Assembly: GCF_003703835.1 (NCBI RefSeq)
Contig: NZ_RDQR01000010.1
Coordinates: forward strand, 1-64,000
Origin: Auritidibacter ignavus
GTDB lineage: Bacteria > Actinomycetota > Actinomycetes > Actinomycetales > Micrococcaceae
Direction: 5' to 3'
DNA length: 64,000 bases
In this document: one piece after another, positions 9,804 to 16,889 of the stretch
How the letters are laid out: each line of letters begins with the position of its first letter
Numbering within the stretch: position 1 is the stretch's first letter
Position numbers and translations under genes: made by a program
Notes under the pieces: generated by a model
Databases searched by the model: none
Seen by the model: only the letters and a program-made list of their open reading frames with translations
Told to the model about the DNA's origin: nothing

Positions 9804-11813
9804 TTAGGAGACCTGCGGTTCTCCCGACTGAGCCCGGGCCAAGGCCTTCTCGACGGTCTGACTGTACAGCGCGCGTCCCTGCTGGTCCTTGGGGTGCACC
9901 GAGTCATCGGCCAGCAAGTCAAGGTGGTCCTGGATGGCGTTATTCCAGTCGGCCAGATAAATATCGTCGTGGTTCTTCACAGCTTCCCGGATGGCCCGGT
10001 TGGCCGGGTCGATCCAGGTTGCCCGAGACGGACCATAACCGGTCACCAACACCAGGCGCCGATCGGGACCGATGATCTCGCGAATGGTCTCGATCTGATC
10101 CTGGCTAATGACGGCGTTTGTGGCCAGCCCGACCACGACATAGGGTCGCAGTTTGCCCTCGGACTTCAACCGGTTCAAGATCTCCGGCGCAGACTGGATG
10201 GAGCGGGAAATCTCTGCATCGAGATAAATGCCGGGAAAATCCTGATTCAGGGTCTTTCCGGCAGCGACGAGCAGAGAATCACCGATCATCGTGATGTTCT
10301 CTCCAGTGACTTCTGGGCCGGGATGACCGACCGGTGAGGCGTGTTCGGTGGCAGTATCCTCAGCAGTTTCTGTAGCGGAGTCGCTGGGCGCAGCGGATGG
10401 GTCCTCGGCGGGTTGTTCCGAAGGTTGCTCCGAGGGCTGTTGGCCTGGTTCGTCCTGGGCTTCATCGTCGGACTCAGAGCCGATCACGAGGCGGTCTTGA
10501 TCCCCGGCAGCTTGTTGCAGGGCTCGCTCGGCGCTGGATTGTTGTGGCGATACGGCAATGGCGGAACCCGCAACGATCAATACCCCGGCCAGACCCGCAA
10601 TGGTTGCGACCTTGGCTACCGGCATCAGCTGCGTGATTTGCGCTACCAGCTGACGACACCAGGTCAAAAACCCGTGGGTGCGGATGGGGGTTTCAATGAA
10701 GCGGTAGGACAGCTCCGCGAAAACGATGCTGAGCACGATGATCGGCAGTGCTGCCAGCAGCGGGTTCATCGTCGGGCTGAGGTAGTACATCAGCACCCAC
10801 AGCGGCCAGTGCCATAGGTAGATCCCGTAAGAGCGCACGCCCAACCACACCAGGACCGGGTTCTCCAGGATGGCGGTCAACGCCAGGGCCGGTTGAGACG
10901 GGGCCACATCGTTGAGCAGACTGCGGACTGTGATGGCCACGGCCACACTAATCGCAACCATCCCCCAGGGATACATCAGGGACTCGGGTAGGACCATCAT
11001 CATCGTGATGGCAGCCAGCAATCCCAGCCAACCGCCCACGCCCCACAGGGTGGGATAGCGCGTAGGATTGATCGGCATCTTCAGAGCACCCGGGATCGCT
11101 AAGGCGATGCCGGCGCCCAACATCAGACCCCAGAGGTGTGTGTCGGTACCCATGTAGGCACGGGAGAGGTCAACCCCAGACAACCAGACATGGGCAACGA
11201 TCGACGTCGCGGCAACAGCGAAGACGACGGCGAGTCGTCGGGACCGGGACCAAAAGACGAGCAACGCAACGATGAGGGGCCAGAAGACGTAGAACTGTTG
11301 CTCCACGGATAACGACCACATATTGGTGAACAGCAACGGGGAATTCTGTTCAAAATAGCTTGCACCATTGGCGATTTCGACCCAGTTATAGGTTCCGGTC
11401 AGTGCACCAACAAACTGGCGTGGCAAGGACACGAGTGCATCGCCGCCGACCGCCAGAGCCAGAGCGGAGGCACCGATCAGGGTAACGACCACGGCCGGCA
11501 CCAGCCGACGGAAGCGACGCACCCAGAAACTCTTGAGCTCAAGCCGTCCGTGACGGTGTAGTTGCTGGAGCAACAGGGCGGTGATTAAGAAGCCGGAGAC
11601 CACGAAAAACATATCCACACCGGCAAAGCCGGCTGGAGCCCACCCGGGAATGAGGTGATACACCAAGACGGCCATGGCGGCAATGGCCCGCAACCCATCA
11701 AAGCCACGCAACCGTGGGGGTCGTGCGGCGGTGTGGGAGCTCGTGTTGGTTCCATCGGCGGACACCGTCGTCGATGCCGGTCGCTCCGCTGTATATGACG
11801 CCATATTACGCAT
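9804..11813 (-). CDS. Acyltransferase 3 family membrane protein with SGNH domain (OatA-like)
   Basis: The N-terminal half has RGFDGLRAIAAMAVLVYH, the start of the acyltransferase-3 fold, followed by about ten membrane segments. A Pro/Glu/Ser-rich linker leads to an extracytoplasmic SGNH domain whose triad can be read: Ser513 in GDSL, Asp637 and His640 in DDSVH. Proteins of this design O-acetylate peptidoglycan or surface polysaccharides; the acceptor here is unknown. The frame extends upstream to a GTG at 11870, but a palindrome there and the lack of a ribosome binding site favour the start at 11813 or the ATG at 11804. Confidence 0.8.
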   Translation of the reverse strand: MRNMASYTAERPASTTVSADGTNTSSHTAARPPRLRGFDGLRAIAAMAVLVYHLIPGWAPAGFAGVDMFFVVSGFLITALLLQQLHRHGRLELKSFWVRRFRRLVPAVVVTLIGASALALAVGGDALVSLPRQFVGALTGTYNWVEIANGASYFEQNSPLLFTNMWSLSVEQQFYVFWPLIVALLVFWSRSRRLAVVFAVAATSIVAHVWLSGVDLSRAYMGTDTHLWGLMLGAGIALAIPGALKMPINPTRYPTLWGVGGWLGLLAAITMMMVLPESLMYPWGMVAISVAVAITVRSLLNDVAPSQPALALTAILENPVLVWLGVRSYGIYLWHWPLWVLMYYLSPTMNPLLAALPIIVLSIVFAELSYRFIETPIRTHGFLTWCRQLVAQITQLMPVAKVATIAGLAGVLIVAGSAIAVSPQQSSAERALQQAAGDQDRLVIGSESDDEAQDEPGQQPSEQPSEQPAEDPSAAPSDSATETAEDTATEHASPVGHPGPEVTGENITMIGDSLLVAAGKTLNQDFPGIYLDAEISRSIQSAPEILNRLKSEGKLRPYVVVGLATNAVISQDQIETIREIIGPDRRLVLVTGYGPSRATWIDPANRAIREAVKNHDDIYLADWNNAIQDHLDLLADDSVHPKDQQGRALYSQTVEKALARAQSGEPQVS

Positions 11814-11850
11814 GCGCTTAGAATAGCTCTGAGATACCCGGCTCAGACCG

Positions 11851-11868
11851 GCAACACGACCGTGTTGC
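11851..11868. promoter_or_regulatory. Perfect 18-bp inverted repeat upstream of the acyltransferase gene
   Basis: gcaacacg-ac-cgtgttgc has two perfect 8-bp arms with a 2-bp centre. It lies 38 bases upstream of the chosen start, between the acyltransferase and coaE genes. It could be an operator for a dimeric regulator. No regulator is recognised. Confidence 0.4.
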
Positions 11869-11958
11869 ACAATTAAGATCTTTTCGCTACACCATGACCT
11901 ACCGCTATCGAGCGGTTGGGCTCGACTGTCACTCCGCCCCTGTCAGACGTGGGTGAAC

Positions 11959-12564
11959 TCACCGAGCGGAGTACAGCGACTGCCAGAGTTCGCTGACCTG
12001 TTGTTGTGTGTGTTCCAGCGATTGGGAATTGTCAATGACCCACGTGGCGATCTGGGTGCGTTGGGCGTCGGTGGCTTGGGACTCCATCCGGGCTTTGGCA
12101 TCGGCAGGGTCCATCCCTCGATAGGTGGTGAGCCGCTCTAGTCGAGTCTGCTGATCACATGTCACCACGATCACTCCGTCGAAACGCTCCGCTTGCCCGG
12201 TTTCGGCCAGTAAGGGAATGTCTTCAATCAGCACGGTCTCCCCCGAGCCTTCCGCGGTGGCAGCCTCAATCTGGCGCAGGGTCTCAGCCCGGACCGCCGG
12301 ATGGACGATCGAGTTGAGTGTTTGGCGTGCTTGGTCGTCGTTAAACACGATCGAGGCCAGGGCGTGACGGTCCAGCTGTCCGTGTTCGTCGAGAAGGTGC
12401 TCACCAAAATGCTCGACCACTTCCTGTAGCACCGGTTGACCAGGGGCCATCAGCGACCGGGCAATGGCGTCGGCGTCAATGATGACTGCGCCCAGCTCGG
12501 CCAGCATCTTCGCCACCGTCGATTTACCGGATCCAATTCCTCCGGTCAGGCCGAGGTGTGTCAT
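11959..12564 (-). CDS. coaE: Dephospho-CoA kinase
   Basis: CoaE phosphorylates the 3'-hydroxyl of dephospho-CoA in the last step of coenzyme A synthesis. The P-loop GGIGSGKS is at residues 8-15, followed by DADAIARSL and the family segment IVHPAVR. At 201 residues it matches the simple bacterial form without the C-terminal UPF0157-like domain found in some actinobacteria. It is divergent from the YigZ gene; the 64-base gap holds the promoters of both. Confidence 0.95.
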   Translation of the reverse strand: MTHLGLTGGIGSGKSTVAKMLAELGAVIIDADAIARSLMAPGQPVLQEVVEHFGEHLLDEHGQLDRHALASIVFNDDQARQTLNSIVHPAVRAETLRQIEAATAEGSGETVLIEDIPLLAETGQAERFDGVIVVTCDQQTRLERLTTYRGMDPADAKARMESQATDAQRTQIATWVIDNSQSLEHTQQQVSELWQSLYSAR

Positions 12565-12615
12565 CGAGGTCCTCCTGGATGGTGGGCGAGCTCGGGCTCA
12601 GCTGGCGAAACCGCC

Positions 12616-12621
12616 TAGACT
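12616..12621 (+). promoter_or_regulatory. Candidate -10 box of a leaderless promoter for the YigZ gene
   Basis: TAGACT ends 7 bases before the ATG at 12629, the same spacing as at the hydrolase gene at 277. No ribosome binding site is present between them. Confidence 0.35.
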
Positions 12622-12628
12622 GTCGACT

Positions 12629-13312
12629 ATGCCCGATTCACAGTGCTCATCCTATCTGGTCCCCGCCGCCAGGCGCGAGACCGACGGAGTCCGGTTGGAG
12701 ATCAAGAAATCTGAATTCATCGCCTATGTGCACCGGGTTGAGAGCGAGTCTGCTGCCCGTGAAGTGATCGAGCGAATCCGGAAGCACCACCACGGGGCTC
12801 GACATGTGTGTTCAGCCTTTATTCTGGGGCCGGATCGGACGGTACAACGCTGCTGTGATGATGGTGAACCGGCCGGAACCGCCGGGATCCCGATGCTGCA
12901 AGCCCTGTATAGTTTCACTCACCCTCAGTTCGACGGGTATCTATCCGACACGGTGGTGGCAGTGGTGCGATATTTTGGTGGGATTAAACTCGGTGCCGGT
13001 GGCCTAGTCCGTGCCTATACGGATGCCGTTGTCGCTGGGCTCGAGTCCACAGTGGTGCGACGTCGGGCGCGGGTGTTGTTGTATGAGGTTGCCGCACCGC
13101 ACGCCGATGCCGGCCGGTGGGAGAACGAGTTGCGTGCAACCGGTGTCGAGGTGTTTGGGACCAATTATGGTGGCACCTCGGCCCACATTCAGCTCGGTAT
13201 CCGCGACGAACGCGGTGCAGTGGAGAAACTCCAGACTGATCTGGCCACGATCACCTCGGGAGCTGCCCATCCGGTAGCAACCAGCACGCAATGGATGGAT
13301 ATCAGCTCATGA
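12629..13312 (+). CDS. YigZ/IMPACT family protein
   Basis: The 227-residue protein matches UPF0029/IMPACT family members: KKSEFIAYVHRVESES near the N-terminus, HHHGARHVCSAFILG, the block DDGEPAGTAGIPMLQAL, and VVRYFGGIKLGAGGLVRAY. A C-terminal domain with an EF-G domain-like fold follows. The bacterial proteins are thought to bind nucleic acid or ribosomes, with no firm function. The ATG at 12629 gives the standard N-terminus. Its stop overlaps the start of the next gene by four bases (ATGA), so the two are translationally coupled. Confidence 0.9.
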   Translation: MPDSQCSSYLVPAARRETDGVRLEIKKSEFIAYVHRVESESAAREVIERIRKHHHGARHVCSAFILGPDRTVQRCCDDGEPAGTAGIPMLQALYSFTHPQFDGYLSDTVVAVVRYFGGIKLGAGGLVRAYTDAVVAGLESTVVRRRARVLLYEVAAPHADAGRWENELRATGVEVFGTNYGGTSAHIQLGIRDERGAVEKLQTDLATITSGAAHPVATSTQWMDISS

Positions 13313-14451
13313 CCGATCACCCTCAATCACGGACGCAGCGTGTTGCCACCGGTGTCGATCGACTCTTGCTCGACCAACTCGATGAGCTACTCGAGCAGTC
13401 ACCGAGCTATCGGGATCTGCCCGTCGTGGTGGTGAACGAGACCGAGGGAACAGTGGCCGCGGAGCTGAGAAGCCGGGGCATGCCACTGCGCGTGGTGCAA
13501 GATTCGGCGCTACTCTTCGATCGGCTCAGGGCACAGGCCGATCTCGCCCACGAACCGTGGGATGATGTGGTGAGCCGCGAGATCCTCCAGGGTGCCGGCA
13601 CGGTGCTGTATCGGTTGCCGCGCCCGTTGGAAGCGGTGGAGGAAACCGCATGGCATGTGGCCCGCTGGGCCAAGGAGACCGTAGTGTTACTCGCCGGGGC
13701 ACGACAGAAAGATCTGCAACGGTCGGTTAATGACCGTTTGGGCCAATATTTTGGGCACGTTTCGGCCTCGCGCGGTGCGTATAAGGCCCGTGTTATTCGT
13801 GCCCGTGACCCACACCTCCCAGATGCGACACGCCAGACCCCACCACGGATCCCCCGGGTGAACACCGACCGGGTGCTTGACCACGAGCTGGCACTGCGCG
13901 CCTACGGGCTAACGTTTGGTGCCGCCCGGGTTGATCCGGGTACCCGGTTGATGCTGGAGACCATTTTGGGAACCGACCATGCTTTCCAGGATGCTATCCG
14001 AGGTGCGGGTACAGCCGTTGATCTGGGCAGTGGTAATGGCACGGTGGCTACCGTGCTGGGATTGGAGACCTCCATCCCGCAGATTATTGCCACCGATGAT
14101 TCAGCTGCCGCTGTCTGTGCAACGCGCGCGACCCTGGTGGCGAACGGGTTGGACAATAACAGTCGCTTCGCGGTCTACCACCAGCCCGATACGAAGCAAC
14201 TTGCTGATGCGTCGGTTGATCTGGTGGTGTTGAATCCACCCTTCCATCACGGGTCCTCGGCGGTGACCCGGCAGATTGCACTCGACCTGTTTGTCGCAGC
14301 GGGCAGGGTGCTGACCGCGAACGGCTTATTGGTGGCCGTATGGAATTCGGGGCTACAGTATCGTCCGCATCTGGAACGTCTGGTGGGCCCGACGACACAG
14401 TTGGCGCGGACCAAATCCTTTACGGTGACTATCTCTGAAGTCACCGGCTAG
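13309..14451 (+). CDS. Class I SAM-dependent methyltransferase, RsmC/RlmG-like
   Basis: The 380-residue protein has two halves, as in RsmC and RlmG: a degenerate N-terminal methyltransferase-like domain and an active C-terminal one. The latter has motif I DLGSGNG at residues 238-244 and motif IV NPPF at 309-312, typical of N2-guanine rRNA methyltransferases. The exact target (16S G1207 or 23S G1835) cannot be told from sequence by eye. The ATG at 13309 overlaps the stop of the YigZ gene; a longer frame opens at 13291. Confidence 0.82.
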   Translation: MTDHPQSRTQRVATGVDRLLLDQLDELLEQSPSYRDLPVVVVNETEGTVAAELRSRGMPLRVVQDSALLFDRLRAQADLAHEPWDDVVSREILQGAGTVLYRLPRPLEAVEETAWHVARWAKETVVLLAGARQKDLQRSVNDRLGQYFGHVSASRGAYKARVIRARDPHLPDATRQTPPRIPRVNTDRVLDHELALRAYGLTFGAARVDPGTRLMLETILGTDHAFQDAIRGAGTAVDLGSGNGTVATVLGLETSIPQIIATDDSAAAVCATRATLVANGLDNNSRFAVYHQPDTKQLADASVDLVVLNPPFHHGSSAVTRQIALDLFVAAGRVLTANGLLVAVWNSGLQYRPHLERLVGPTTQLARTKSFTVTISEVTG

Positions 14452-14502
14452 GCCAGCCAGGCTATTCTCATGATAAGCGCAAGAGAGGAAAGGCACCCAT
14501 CA

Positions 14503-15078
14503 ATGTTCATCAAAGTGTGCGGAGTGACCCGGGCGGAGCATGTCGAATGGGCAGCTGAGCTCGGCTACGATGCGGTGGGTTTCATGTGTGTTCGGAACTC
14601 ACCTCGGTATGTCCCGGTTGAGCAACTGGCTGATCTCGCGCGGGTAGCCCGGAACAGGATTCGGACGATGGCAGTGGGGATGACCTTTACCGAGGTGGAA
14701 CAGGCTCTCGATCTTGTCGATGCCGTCCAACTCTATGAGTATGATCCTCGGCCGGCACACTTGGCTGTGGCCTCAGCTGAAGCCCCCACCCGTGCCGATG
14801 CCCACCCTAATGTCGAGTATTGGTTCTACGACATCAGCCACGGCACCGGGTCCTTTACCGCTCCCCCAGATTGGATTCACGAGGCCAGGGTTCCGGTGGT
14901 GTTAGCCGGTGGGCTCCATCCCGAGAACGTCGCCGAGGTGGTCCGAAATTACCATCCGGCGGGGCTCGACGTCTCCAGCGGGGTGGAGAAGGAACGAGGG
15001 GTCAAGGATCGGCACCTGATGGAAGCATTCATCCGCCGTGCTCGGCAGGCTCAGACCACCCCGTCGTCTGAGGCCTAG
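14503..15078 (+). CDS. trpF: Phosphoribosylanthranilate isomerase
   Basis: TrpF converts phosphoribosylanthranilate to CdRP in tryptophan synthesis. The 191-residue protein starts MFIKVCGVT, placing the catalytic Cys at residue 6, and has the candidate catalytic Asp at 110 in YWFYDISHGTGS. LAGGLHPENV and GLDVSSGVE, the phosphate-binding and C-terminal blocks, are intact. The usual QLHG motif reads QLYE here. The ATG at 14503 follows gagaggaaagg. The gene stands alone, 16 kb from the trp operon at 28963-35612, and ends before a strong hairpin. Many actinobacteria lack trpF and use the bifunctional PriA. Confidence 0.85.
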   Translation: MFIKVCGVTRAEHVEWAAELGYDAVGFMCVRNSPRYVPVEQLADLARVARNRIRTMAVGMTFTEVEQALDLVDAVQLYEYDPRPAHLAVASAEAPTRADAHPNVEYWFYDISHGTGSFTAPPDWIHEARVPVVLAGGLHPENVAEVVRNYHPAGLDVSSGVEKERGVKDRHLMEAFIRRARQAQTTPSSEA

Positions 15079-15113
15079 CGTATGTCATCGTAGCGATGGT
15101 AGCCATCATCAAA

Positions 15114-15151
15114 ACAGTGGGCCCGAGGGAAGTTTCCCTCGGGCCCACTGT
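15114..15151. terminator. Strong bidirectional hairpin between trpF and rpsA
   Basis: Two perfect 18-base arms (15114-15131 and 15134-15151) are separated by only two bases; in RNA the innermost pairs would open into a loop. On the minus strand the stem is followed by TTTTG, fitting termination of rpsA. On the plus strand the tail is TTCTCG, poorer in T. It lies exactly between two convergent genes. Confidence 0.8.
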
Positions 15152-15201
15152 TCTCGACAGTTCGTCTCAGTCAGCGGCTCGACGAACTGGACAGGCAATG
15201 T

Positions 15202-16668
15202 TTAGTGGCCGGTAAGCTTCTCACGCAGAGCAGCCAGCGCTTCATCGGACGCCAGGGTACCGGCGTCATCAGCATCGGAGTGCTCTTCTTCGGAAGAATA
15301 CGAAGCCTGGCCGGTGTCGACCGGTCCAGCCGCGGCAGCTTCGGCACTGTCGGCCAGGTGGCGAGCAACCTGTTCCTTGTGAGCTTCCCAGCGGGCCTGA
15401 GCATCGGCGTAGTCCTGCTCCCAAGCAGCACGTTGCTCTTCGTAGCCTTCCATCCACTCGTTGGACTCGGGGTCGAAGCCGTCGGGGTACTTGTAGTTGC
15501 CTTCTTCGTCGTAGTCGGCGGCCATACCGTACAGGGCCGGGTCGAACTCGGTGCCTTCGGGGTCAACGCCCTCATTGGCCTGCTTCAGCGACAGCGAGAT
15601 GCGACGGCGCTCCAGGTCGATGTCGATGACCTTGACGTAGACGATTTCGCCGACGGAGACAATCTGCTCGGCGGTATCGATGTGACGGTGTGCCAATTCG
15701 GAGATGTGCACCAGACCTTCGATGCCGTCTTCGACGCGGACGAAAGCACCGAACGGTACCAGCTTGGTGACCTTACCGGGCACGATCTGACCCAGAGCGT
15801 GGGTACGGGCGAACAGCTGCCACGGATCTTCCTGAGTGGCCTTCAACGACAAGGAGACGCGTTCACGGTCCATGTCGACATCGAGGACCTCAACGGTGAC
15901 TTCCTGACCCACTTCGACAACCTCAGAGGGGTGGTCAATGTGCTTCCAGGACAGCTCGGAAACATGAACCAGACCGTCGACGCCACCCAGGTCCACGAAA
16001 GCACCGAAGTTGACGATCGAGGAGACCACACCGTTGCGGACCTGACCCTTCTGCAAAGCCTGCAGGAAGTTCGAACGAGCCTCGGACTGGGTCTGCTCCA
16101 GCCAGGCACGACGGGACAGCACCACGTTGTTGCGGTTCTTATCCAATTCGATGATCTTAGCTTCCAGCTGCTGACCGATGTAGGGGGCCAGGTCGCGAAC
16201 GCGACGCATTTCAACCAGGGAGGCCGGCAGGAAGCCACGCAGCCCGATGTCGAGGATCAGGCCACCCTTGACCACCTCGATGACGGTACCGGTGACCACA
16301 CCGTCTTCGTCCTTGATCTTCTCGATGTCGCCCCAAGCCCGCTCGTACTGAGCACGCTTCTTGGACAGAATGAGACGGCCTTCTTTATCTTCCTTGGTCA
16401 GCACCAGGGCTTCAATGGAGTCGCCCACCGCCACGACATCGTCGGGATCAACGTCATTCTTGATGGACAGTTCGCGAGACGGGATCACACCCTCGGTCTT
16501 GTAGCCGATATCGAGCAGGACCTCGTCGCGGTCGACTTTGACGACGGTGCCAGCCACCAGGTCGCCATCGTTAAAGTATTTGATGGTCTCATCGACGGCA
16601 TTGAGGAAATCGTCTTCCGTTCCAATGTCGTTGACGGCAACCTGTGGGGCATTGGTAGTAGTGGTCAT
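15202..16668 (-). CDS. rpsA: 30S ribosomal protein S1
   Basis: S1 helps mRNA bind the small ribosomal subunit. The 488-residue protein has four S1 RNA-binding domains at about residues 35-104, 121-187, 208-276 and 293-362, the usual number in actinobacteria compared with six in E. coli. An acidic, Trp- and Tyr-rich C-terminal tail follows. Codon use is strongly biased, as expected for a highly expressed gene. The ATG at 16668 has GGAG 10 bases upstream. A good promoter lies at 16801-16829 and a strong terminator downstream. Confidence 0.96.
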   Translation of the reverse strand: MTTTTNAPQVAVNDIGTEDDFLNAVDETIKYFNDGDLVAGTVVKVDRDEVLLDIGYKTEGVIPSRELSIKNDVDPDDVVAVGDSIEALVLTKEDKEGRLILSKKRAQYERAWGDIEKIKDEDGVVTGTVIEVVKGGLILDIGLRGFLPASLVEMRRVRDLAPYIGQQLEAKIIELDKNRNNVVLSRRAWLEQTQSEARSNFLQALQKGQVRNGVVSSIVNFGAFVDLGGVDGLVHVSELSWKHIDHPSEVVEVGQEVTVEVLDVDMDRERVSLSLKATQEDPWQLFARTHALGQIVPGKVTKLVPFGAFVRVEDGIEGLVHISELAHRHIDTAEQIVSVGEIVYVKVIDIDLERRRISLSLKQANEGVDPEGTEFDPALYGMAADYDEEGNYKYPDGFDPESNEWMEGYEEQRAAWEQDYADAQARWEAHKEQVARHLADSAEAAAAGPVDTGQASYSSEEEHSDADDAGTLASDEALAALREKLTGH

Positions 16669-16800
16669 GTAGTAGGGACTCCGAATGGATATGGTTTATT
16701 AACTAATGGTCTTTGGATGTTGAGAACGACCTCGCTATCGTGAAGACGCCTCAGCGTCGGTGCGGGGAAATCTCAGCAGAGCGCCGGCATGCCGGCGCAC

Positions 16801-16829
16801 CTGATAATCTTACGGCATGACGTTGTCAA
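16801..16829 (-). promoter_or_regulatory. Promoter of rpsA
   Basis: On the minus strand a perfect -35 TTGACA (16824-16829) and a -10 TATCAG (16801-16806) are separated by 17 bases. Transcription would start near 16794, giving an AT-rich leader of about 125 bases before the rpsA ATG. Confidence 0.6.
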
Positions 16830-16889
16830 GGTCAATGTGACAACACGATCAATTCCGCAGTATTGCGCGGAACATGACGTGCTCTGCAC

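Noticed and set aside
15205-16743. Long plus-strand open frame of 512 codons
   Set aside because: It lies antisense to rpsA. The strong codon bias of rpsA leaves the opposite strand open; the translated protein has no family features, and no start signals are seen.
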